Of a stretch of DNA of 5,094 nt, positions 1-5,094 are shown in pieces. The notes beneath the pieces were generated by a model. That model was not told where the DNA came from, did not search any database, and worked only from the letters and a program-made list of their open reading frames with translations. The position numbers were made by a program, and so were the translations under genes. Each line of letters starts with the position of its first letter. Position 1 is the stretch's first letter. The DNA comes from JBJXHB01 sp046160725 (GTDB taxonomy: Bacteria; Pseudomonadota; Gammaproteobacteria; Burkholderiales; Burkholderiaceae_C), in the NCBI GenBank assembly GCA_046160725.1, contig JBJXHB010000373.1, positions 1 to 5,094 on the forward strand, given 5' to 3'.

Positions 1-664
1 TGCGGCGGCCACCACGGTGCTGTGCCTGATCATCGGCTACCCGTTCGCCTACTTCATGGCCCGGGCCCGGCCTTCCATTCAGCCGGCACTGCTGATGCTG
101 GTGATGCTGCCGTTCTGGACCAGCTTCCTGCTGCGGGTGTATTCCTGGAAGGCGCTGCTGTCCCAGGGCGGTTGGGCCTACGACGTGCTGGTCGGCCTGG
201 GGCTGGACCAGGTGCTGGTGGCCATGGGGCTGATCCCGGCACCGACCAAGCTGCTGCACACGCCGTTTTCACTCGTGCTGGGCATGGTCTATACCTACCT
301 GCCGTTCATGATCCTGCCGCTGTACGGCAACCTGGCCAAGCTGGACCTGCGGCTGCTGGAGGCGGCGCAGGATCTGGGCGCCACCCCCTGGGTCGCGTTC
401 TGGAAGGTCACGGTGCCGTTGTCCAAGGCCGGCATCATTGCCGGCTCCATGCTGGTGTTCATCCCGTGCATCGGCGAGTACGTCATACCAGAGCTGCTCG
501 GCGGGCCTGAGACGCTGATGATCGGCCGCGTCATCTGGGACGAGTTCTTTTCCAACAACGACTGGCCGATGGCCTCTGGCGTCGCGGTTGTCATGATCCT
601 GCTGATCCTGGTGCCGCTGGCCATCTTCAACAAGTACCAGGCCGAGGCCCAGGAGCGGCGATGA
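1..664 (+). CDS. potH: Polyamine (putrescine/spermidine-type) ABC transporter permease, PotH/PotB family, 5'-truncated
   Basis: This is an inner-membrane permease of a polyamine-type ABC importer; with a second permease it forms the solute channel driven by a PotA/PotG-type ATPase. The frame is open from base 2, and 220 residues are visible. The family is usually about 275-315 residues, so the N-terminus with the first membrane segment lies outside the window. The GTG at 17 falls inside a membrane segment and is not the true start. The cytoplasmic EAA loop that docks on the ATPase is at 359-418 (EAAQDLG, then V-T-VP). The C-terminal part (GEYVIPELLGGPETLMIGR, then WDEFF and DWP) closely resembles E. 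coli PotH as I remember it. The stop overlaps the start of the next permease by four bases, so the two are probably translationally coupled. The family is clear; the exact substrate (putrescine, spermidine or another amine) is not. Confidence 0.9.
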   Translation, partial: AAATTVLCLIIGYPFAYFMARARPSIQPALLMLVMLPFWTSFLLRVYSWKALLSQGGWAYDVLVGLGLDQVLVAMGLIPAPTKLLHTPFSLVLGMVYTYLPFMILPLYGNLAKLDLRLLEAAQDLGATPWVAFWKVTVPLSKAGIIAGSMLVFIPCIGEYVIPELLGGPETLMIGRVIWDEFFSNNDWPMASGVAVVMILLILVPLAIFNKYQAEAQERR

Positions 665-1500
665 ACACATCGCGCGCCATCCAGTGGTTCTCCCGCGCCT
701 GGCTGACGGCGGGCTATGCCTTCCTGTTCCTGCCCATCGTGGCGCTGGTGCTGTACTCGTTCAACGACTCGCCGTTGCCCAACCAGTGGCGTGGCTTCAC
801 GCTGAAGTGGTATGCCGCCCTGCTGAACGACCGCGAAATGCTGAACGGCCTGTGGCTCAGCCTGCAGATCGCCGTCTACACCGCCTGCGGCTCCGTGGTC
901 ATGGGTACCCTGGCCGCCTTCGCCCTGGTCAAGTACAAGCGCTTCGCTGGGCGCACGCTGTTCTCCGGCATGGTCAACGCGCCGCTGGTGATGCCGGAGG
1001 TGGTGGTCGGCCTGTCGCTGCTGCTGATGCTGGTCAGCATGCAGCGCATGCTGGGCTTCCCGGAGCGCGGGCTGATGACCATCTGGCTGGGCCACCTGCT
1101 GCTGGGCATGGCCTATGCCACGGTGGTCATACAGGCCCGCCTGCTGGACATGAATCCGCAGCTGGAAGAGGCAGCCCAGGACCTGGGCGCGCGGCCGCAC
1201 CAGGTGTTCTGGCTGGTGACACTGCCGCTGATCGCGCAGAGCCTGGTGTCGGCATGGCTGCTGACCTTCACCCTGTCGCTGGACGACGTCGTGCTGTCGG
1301 CTTTCCTGTCCGGGCCCGGGTCGACCACCATGCCGCTGGTCATCTTCTCGCGCGCCCGGCTGGGCCTGAACCCATCCGTCAACGCGGTGGCCACCGTGAT
1401 CGTGGCCATCGTCTCCATCGGCGTCATCGCCGCCAGCTACATGATCGCCCGCGCCGAGAGGCGCCGCAGCCAGGAAATGGCCGCCGCCAGCCGCGGCTGA
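661..1500 (+). CDS. potI: Polyamine ABC transporter permease, PotI/PotC family
   Basis: This is the second inner-membrane permease of the importer, the partner of the PotH-like protein upstream. It is complete at 279 residues, close to the roughly 280 residues of E. coli PotI. Six hydrophobic segments lie at about residues 16-34, 64-88, 104-126, 138-159, 188-213 and 243-263. The ATPase-docking EAA loop is at residues 170-189 (EAAQDLGARPHQVFW, ending TLP). Other family hallmarks are YSFNDS at 32-37, NAPLVMPEVVVGLSLLL at 106-122 and TLSLDDVVLSAFLSGPGSTT at 204-223. The ATG lies inside the preceding stop (ATGA), with AGGAG at 651-655 five bases upstream, which supports this start. The basic C-terminus (RAERRR) fits a cytoplasmic tail. 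No ATPase or binding-protein gene follows, so these presumably lie upstream. The substrate is inferred from the family only. Confidence 0.93.
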   Translation: MNTSRAIQWFSRAWLTAGYAFLFLPIVALVLYSFNDSPLPNQWRGFTLKWYAALLNDREMLNGLWLSLQIAVYTACGSVVMGTLAAFALVKYKRFAGRTLFSGMVNAPLVMPEVVVGLSLLLMLVSMQRMLGFPERGLMTIWLGHLLLGMAYATVVIQARLLDMNPQLEEAAQDLGARPHQVFWLVTLPLIAQSLVSAWLLTFTLSLDDVVLSAFLSGPGSTTMPLVIFSRARLGLNPSVNAVATVIVAIVSIGVIAASYMIARAERRRSQEMAAASRG

Positions 1501-1525
1501 TACCCCAAGACCATCGACCCGAGCC

Positions 1526-1530
1526 AGGAG
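1526..1530 (+). promoter_or_regulatory. Ribosome binding site of the outer-membrane protein gene
   Basis: AGGAG lies nine bases before the ATG at 1540 and fixes the start of the outer-membrane protein. The 39-base gap after potI shows no terminator hairpin and is short for a separate promoter, so the gene is probably transcribed together with the permeases. Confidence 0.75.
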
Positions 1531-1539
1531 CCCACCACC

Positions 1540-2928
1540 ATGATCCGACACCTGCAACCCGCCGCGCTCGCGCTGGCCCTTGCCGCCGCCTTTCCGGCCC
1601 AGGCCCAATCCAATGCCGACGTGCTGCGCGAGTTGCAGGCACTCAAGGCCAAGGTCGAGGAGCTGGAGTCCAAGCTCAAGGCCCAGGAGGCCAAGCAGCC
1701 GCAATGGGGCATGACGCAGGAGCAGTCCCGCGAGCTGTCGCGCGTGGCCACCAAGGCCGAGGCGCTGGAAGACCAGCGCGACGCCAGCGGCTTCAAGGGC
1801 TTGAGGATCGCCGGCTACATCGACCCGACCTTCATCTACAACAAGGCGCAGAACCGCGCCGGCGCGCAGTTCCTGAACACCGTCGCCAGCGACGGCTACA
1901 ACTACGACAACTCGTACTTCGGCGCGGTGTCGCTGGACTTCATCAAGGAGACCGAGTCGGGCACGCGCTACCGGCTGACGATGGTCCCGAACCGCGGCAC
2001 CGACTCGGTCATCGGCAACGGCGGCCTCATCCACGAGGCGTCGGTGTCGATCCCGTTGAGCGACCTGCAGACCCGCTTCATCGCCGGGCACGTGCCGGAC
2101 TGGTCCGGCTACGAGTACCTGCAGCCGACGCTGAACAAGCTGATCACCCACAACCTGTTGTTCGACTTCACACTGCCCACCAGCTACACCGGCGCCGGCT
2201 TCGACGTGACCAGCGGCAAGTGGATCGTCAAGGGCATCCTGGGCAACATGAACGCGTCCAAGAACCCGGCCGGGCAGCGCAGCCCGATGGTGGCCTACCG
2301 CGTCGACTATTCGCGCGGCGAGTTCCAGGGCTTTGGCTTTGCCGGCGTCCACGGCAAGGCGCCCAATTTCGCCGACCCGACCGGACAGGCGTCCAACGTC
2401 CAGTTGTTCGAGTTCGACGCCTACTTCATCCGCGGCGACTGGACCATCCAGGGCCAGCTGACCTACGGCAGCCAGAAGAAGGCCTCCATCGTGCCCGACC
2501 CAGTCACGGGCGAGTTGCGCACCGCCACCTGGAAGGGCATCTCGGGCCTGGCCGCCTACAAGCTGAGCCCGCGCCTGGAGGCCATCGCGCGCGTCGACCA
2601 CCTGCGCAACAGCCGCAACGGCGGCGGCCTGCTGGGCTACACCGGCTACTGGGATCCGGCCAACGGCTCGCTCGGCGACAACCGCAACGGCATCGGCGTC
2701 GACCCGACGTTGGACTGCGTCACCGACGCCACGATTGCCGCCTGCAACCGGGGCGCAAGCCGCACGGCTCTGAGCTTCGGCCTGAACTACCTGTTCGACC
2801 TGAACACCACGTTCAAGCTCGAGTACCGCGCCGACCGGTCCGACCTGCCGATGTTCCTGTACGTCAAGGACGGCGTGTTCAAGAAGACCAACAGCCTGTT
2901 TGGTGCCTCCGTGCTGGTGGCCTTCTAG
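1540..2928 (+). CDS. Outer-membrane beta-barrel protein, probable DUF3138 family (porin-like)
   Basis: This is an exported protein of 462 residues. Residues 1-22 form a signal peptide: a basic start, an Ala/Leu-rich core, and AQA before Gln23. Residues about 25-75 are charged and heptad-like (LRELQALKAKVEELESKLKA), a likely coiled coil that may hold an oligomer together. From about residue 85 (FKGLRIAGYIDPTFIYNK) to the end the sequence alternates polar and hydrophobic residues and is rich in Tyr, Phe, Gly and Asn, as in a beta-barrel. It ends LVAF; a C-terminal Phe is typical of proteins inserted by the BAM complex. The mature protein has only two cysteines, Cys393 and Cys402, which could form a disulfide-closed loop. 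I place it in DUF3138, a proteobacterial family without a known function, from remembered resemblance; the barrel call is firmer than the family call. Trimeric DcaP-type porins also carry an N-terminal coiled coil and are an alternative comparison. Its place directly after the permeases suggests an outer-membrane route for the same solute, which is inferred. Confidence 0.85.
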   Translation: MIRHLQPAALALALAAAFPAQAQSNADVLRELQALKAKVEELESKLKAQEAKQPQWGMTQEQSRELSRVATKAEALEDQRDASGFKGLRIAGYIDPTFIYNKAQNRAGAQFLNTVASDGYNYDNSYFGAVSLDFIKETESGTRYRLTMVPNRGTDSVIGNGGLIHEASVSIPLSDLQTRFIAGHVPDWSGYEYLQPTLNKLITHNLLFDFTLPTSYTGAGFDVTSGKWIVKGILGNMNASKNPAGQRSPMVAYRVDYSRGEFQGFGFAGVHGKAPNFADPTGQASNVQLFEFDAYFIRGDWTIQGQLTYGSQKKASIVPDPVTGELRTATWKGISGLAAYKLSPRLEAIARVDHLRNSRNGGGLLGYTGYWDPANGSLGDNRNGIGVDPTLDCVTDATIAACNRGASRTALSFGLNYLFDLNTTFKLEYRADRSDLPMFLYVKDGVFKKTNSLFGASVLVAF

Positions 2929-2930
2929 GA

Positions 2931-2956
2931 CCCGGCCTCTCCAGGACAGGGCCGGG
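2931..2956 (+). promoter_or_regulatory. Possible competing (anti-terminator-like) hairpin
   Basis: CCCGGCC at 2931-2937 is exactly complementary to GGCCGGG at 2950-2956, with a 12-base loop. The second block is also the left arm of the terminator stem at 2948-2975, so the two hairpins exclude each other. This is the geometry of an attenuator, but in GC-rich DNA a chance match of seven G/C bases is possible and no ligand-binding domain or leader peptide is visible. Confidence 0.3.
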
Positions 2957-2978
2957 AGGGCAACCACCCGGCCCTTTT
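2948..2978 (+). terminator. Rho-independent terminator after the outer-membrane protein gene
   Basis: AGGGCCGGG (2948-2956) pairs perfectly with CCCGGCCCT (2967-2975) around a 10-base loop, giving a nine-base, almost all G/C stem. The run TTTT (2975-2978) ends it. It starts 20 bases after the stop codon of the outer-membrane protein gene and 66 bases before the ligase start, so it would end most transcripts of the transport genes. The T-run is short, so some read-through into the ligase gene is plausible. Confidence 0.75.
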
Positions 2979-3002
2979 CACTTAAGCCCCCCATCCATCC
3001 AA

Positions 3003-3008
3003 GGGAGA
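3003..3008 (+). promoter_or_regulatory. Ribosome binding site of the ligase gene
   Basis: GGGAGA sits five bases before the ATG at 3014. The same frame is open upstream as far as a GTG at 2900, but that extension would overlap the outer-membrane protein gene and run through the terminator. The Shine-Dalgarno match and the usual family N-terminus both favour 3014. No clear -35/-10 pair is visible in the 35 bases between the terminator and this start. Confidence 0.75.
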
Positions 3009-3013
3009 CGGCG

Positions 3014-4366
3014 ATGAAGGACCTGCTGGACCGACTCAGGGGTGCCGGCGTGCATACGCTGCTGGCGCAGTTCACAGACCTGCACGGCGTGGCCAAGGGC
3101 AAGCTGGTGCCGCTGGCCCACCTGGACGCGCTGCTCACCGAGGGCGCCGGCTTCAGCGGCCCGTCGATCTGGGGCACCGGGCTGCCCCGCACCGGGCCGC
3201 GGTCGGAATACTGGGCCCGCGGCAGCGCCAGCACGGCGCAGCCACTGCCCTGGATGCCGGGTACCGCGCGCATCGTGTGCGACGGTTTCGTCGATGGGCA
3301 GCCCTTCGACGCCTGCCCGCGCCAGGCACTGAAGCGCCAGGTCGCCCGCCTGGCAACGCAAGGCTGGCATCTGCGCACCGGCATCGAGCCGGAGTTCTTC
3401 CTGCTGCGTCGCGACGGCCCGCGTTGGGTCCCGGTGGACGACCGCGACCGGCTGGACAAGCCCAGCTACGACCTTAAGTCCCTGGCGCGCCAGGCCGGCT
3501 TCCTGCAGGCACTGCGCGACGCGCTGCAACGCTGCGGCCTGGACGTGCTGCAACTCGACCACGAGGACGCGCACGGCCAGTACGAGGTGAATTTCGGTTT
3601 TGACGAGGTGGTGGCCAGCGCCGACCACCTGATGCTGTTCAAGCTGGCCGCGCATGCCCTGGCCGAGTCGCACGGCATGACCTTCTCGATGATGCCCAAG
3701 CCGTTTGCCAACCAGCCCGGCAGCGGCATGCACTTCCATGTGTCGCTGTGGCAGGGCCACGGCGACAACATGCGCAATGTCTTCGTCCCGCACACGCCGG
3801 ATGGCGCTGTCGATGCATCCGTGCAGCTTGCACCGCTGGGCCGGCATTTCGTGGCCGGCGTGCTGGCCCATGCGCCAGCCTTGACAGCACTGGCCGCCCC
3901 AACCGTCAACTCCTACAAGCGCCTGGTGGTCGGCGGCGCACTGTCCGGCACCAGCTGGGCGCCGGACCGCATCGCCCACGGGCCGAACAACCGCACGGCC
4001 CTGGTGCGCACGCTGCCCGGTCGATTCGAATGGCGACTGCCGGACGCCAGCGCCAACCCGTACCTGGCCAGCGCCGGCCTGATCGCCGCCGGCCTGGATG
4101 GCATCGCCCGGCAGCTGGACCCAGGGCCGGCCGCCGCAGATGACCTGTTCGATCTGTCCCAGCCACAGCTGCGGGAGCGCGGCATCGGCCAGCTGCCGCG
4201 CACGCTGGAGGCCGCCCTGGACGCGCTGGCAGCCGACACCGTCATCACCGATGCCCTGGGCGCGACGCTGACCGAGCAGTTCATCGGCCTCAAGCGGGAA
4301 GAGGCCACCGAGCACGCACGACATGTCAGCGACTGGGAGATGCAGCGTTACGCCGCCTTCTTCTGA
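3014..4366 (+). CDS. glnT: Type III glutamine synthetase-like ligase (GlnT/GmaS type), probable gamma-glutamyl-amine ligase
   Basis: This is a cytoplasmic ATP-dependent ligase of 450 residues, joining glutamate to ammonia or an amine through gamma-glutamyl phosphate. The N-terminal beta-grasp domain covers about residues 12-100 and the catalytic domain about 105-450. Metal, ATP and glutamate residues are kept: Glu125 and Glu127 (GIEPEFF), Glu184 and Glu191 (HEDAHGQYE), His240 and His242 (GSGMHFH), Arg303 (TVNSYKRL), Arg327 and Arg332 (NNRTALVR), Glu339 and Arg341 (EWRLPD). Aligned by eye to E. coli GlnA, ammonium-site Asp50 is Ser48 and Glu327 is Ala309, and the adenylylation Tyr397 is Phe379. 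The motifs LSGTSWAP and SYDLKSL fit the GlnT/type III group, which includes gamma-glutamylmethylamide synthetase of the N-methylglutamate pathway. PuuA-like gamma-glutamylputrescine synthetase is the other main possibility, favoured by the polyamine permeases nearby. A housekeeping glutamine synthetase role is unlikely. The family call is firm; the amine is unknown. Confidence 0.9.
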   Translation: MKDLLDRLRGAGVHTLLAQFTDLHGVAKGKLVPLAHLDALLTEGAGFSGPSIWGTGLPRTGPRSEYWARGSASTAQPLPWMPGTARIVCDGFVDGQPFDACPRQALKRQVARLATQGWHLRTGIEPEFFLLRRDGPRWVPVDDRDRLDKPSYDLKSLARQAGFLQALRDALQRCGLDVLQLDHEDAHGQYEVNFGFDEVVASADHLMLFKLAAHALAESHGMTFSMMPKPFANQPGSGMHFHVSLWQGHGDNMRNVFVPHTPDGAVDASVQLAPLGRHFVAGVLAHAPALTALAAPTVNSYKRLVVGGALSGTSWAPDRIAHGPNNRTALVRTLPGRFEWRLPDASANPYLASAGLIAAGLDGIARQLDPGPAAADDLFDLSQPQLRERGIGQLPRTLEAALDALAADTVITDALGATLTEQFIGLKREEATEHARHVSDWEMQRYAAFF

Positions 4367-5094
4367 CACGGAGCATGCCGCGCACAGGGCCACCGCGTAT
4401 CGGGCCGCCGTGCCCTGGGCGGCCTATGCCTGCCTGACGGCCTCCATGGCCCTGGTCGGCGGCTATGTCGCCATGTCCAAGGTGCTGGTCGCCGCCCTGC
4501 CCGTCTTCCTGCTGGCCTGGCTGCGCTTCGGCATCGCGGCGGCGGCCATGCCGCATTGGTTGCGCCGGCCGCATGACGAGACGCCGCTGACAACGTCCGA
4601 GCGCCGGCTGCTCTTTCTCGAGAGCTTCCTGGGCAACTTCCTGTTCTCGATCTGCATGCTGTATGGCGTCGCGCTGACCTCGGCTGTTTCGGCGGGCGTG
4701 GTGTTGGCGGCCATACCGGCCGCCGTGGCTCTGTTGTCATGGTGGATGCTGGGCGAGCGCATCCAGCGCCGCACCGCATGGGCCATCGCCCTGGCGGTGG
4801 CCGGGATCGGCCTGCTGGCCCTGGCACGGGGCACCGGCGGCCCGAAAGCCGATGCCGCCGCCGCGTACAGCGGCATCGGGCACCTGCTGCTGGTGGGCGC
4901 GGTGTTCTGCGAGGCCTTCTATGTGGTGGCCGGCAAGCGCCTGTCGGCCAAGCTGTCGCCGCGGCGCATCAGCGCGCTGATCAACCTGTGGGGCCTGGCG
5001 CTGATGACGCCGCTGGGCCTGTGGCAGGCCAGCCGTTTCGACTTTGCGGCGGTGGCAGCACCGGTCTGGCTGCTGCTGGTCTTCTATGCCGTGG
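4323..5094 (+). CDS. EamA/DMT-superfamily transporter, 3'-truncated
   Basis: This is an inner-membrane transporter of the drug/metabolite superfamily, whose members mostly export amino acids, amines or other metabolites. The frame runs open to the right edge, showing up to 257 residues of a protein usually about 300 long. The first EamA repeat covers about residues 34-168, starting with the segment AAYACLTASMALVGGYVAMS and ending with the hallmark IPAAVALLSWWMLGERI followed by another membrane segment. The second repeat starts at about residue 184 (IGHLLLVGAVFCEAFYVVAGK) and is cut off. The start is uncertain. ATG 4323 overlaps the ligase gene by 44 bases and gives a polar leader of about 30 residues; GTG 4410 begins right at the first membrane segment; ATG 4446 would cut into it. 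None has a good ribosome binding site. No terminator separates it from the ligase gene, so the two probably form one operon. The substrate cannot be told from the sequence. Confidence 0.85.
   Translation, partial: MSATGRCSVTPPSSDTEHAAHRATAYRAAVPWAAYACLTASMALVGGYVAMSKVLVAALPVFLLAWLRFGIAAAAMPHWLRRPHDETPLTTSERRLLFLESFLGNFLFSICMLYGVALTSAVSAGVVLAAIPAAVALLSWWMLGERIQRRTAWAIALAVAGIGLLALARGTGGPKADAAAAYSGIGHLLLVGAVFCEAFYVVAGKRLSAKLSPRRISALINLWGLALMTPLGLWQASRFDFAAVAAPVWLLLVFYAV

Noticed and set aside
2895..2925. Sigma-54-like GG...GC promoter pattern near the end of the outer-membrane protein gene
   Set aside because: The spacing between the GG and GC elements is one base short of the required ten, and the match lies in coding sequence with poor fit outside the core.
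2900..3013. Upstream GTG start at 2900 for the ligase
   Set aside because: It would overlap the outer-membrane protein gene, pass through the terminator and add a Pro/Arg-rich tail unlike the family. ATG 3014 has a good ribosome binding site.
684..3017. A 777-codon open frame on the + strand across potI and the outer-membrane protein gene
   Set aside because: It is a shifted-frame shadow rich in Arg, Ala, Gly and Pro, with no hydrophobic segments or motifs, and it crosses two well-supported genes.
295..3459. A 1054-codon open frame on the minus strand, antisense to four genes
   Set aside because: Its translation is low-complexity in character, rich in Arg, Gly, Ala, Gln and His, with no recognisable domain. 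Long antisense frames are common in GC-rich coding DNA. The + strand genes in the same stretch have clear family motifs and ribosome binding sites.
2978..4393. A 471-codon minus-strand open frame opposite the ligase gene
   Set aside because: It mirrors the ligase coding sequence, shows no family resemblance, and exists because of GC-biased third positions.
4375..4437. A 20-codon open frame starting at ATG 4375 as a leader peptide or small gene
   Set aside because: The Shine-Dalgarno-like GGAG is only one base from the ATG, the peptide is Pro/Arg/Gly-rich as expected by chance, and no attenuator hairpin follows.

Overview
This is a GC-rich window whose five genes all lie on the + strand and are tightly packed, with no gap above about 90 bases. 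The high-GC codon use and an outer-membrane protein that looks like DUF3138 suggest a betaproteobacterium of the order Burkholderiales. That assignment is an inference from composition and gene content. No rRNA, tRNA, CRISPR array or mobile element is visible.

Layout: (1) positions 1-664 hold the 3' part of a PotH/PotB-type polyamine ABC transporter permease, cut by the left edge. (2) 661-1500 hold the partner PotI/PotC-type permease, which overlaps the first by four bases (ATGA). (3) 1540-2928 hold an exported outer-membrane beta-barrel protein with an N-terminal coiled coil, probably DUF3138 family, 39 nt after potI and with its own ribosome binding site. (4) 2948-2978 hold a strong hairpin followed by TTTT. 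It looks like an intrinsic terminator, and an upstream block could compete for the same stem. (5) 3014-4366 hold a type III glutamine synthetase-like ligase (GlnT/GmaS type). (6) From about 4323 to the right edge runs a partial EamA/DMT-family transporter, whose start overlaps or closely follows the ligase gene.

How the genes may work together: the two permeases form the membrane channel of a spermidine/putrescine-type importer, whose ATPase and binding protein are probably to the left of the window. The beta-barrel protein could carry the same solute across the outer membrane. The ligase keeps the ATP/glutamate catalytic residues of glutamine synthetases. By eye it lacks both residues that bind ammonium in the E. 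coli enzyme (Asp50 becomes Ser48, Glu327 becomes Ala309), so it more likely attaches glutamate to an organic amine. The EamA protein could export an amine, amino acid or pathway product. The reading as an amine uptake and gamma-glutamylation locus is an inference from context, and the amine cannot be identified from this sequence.
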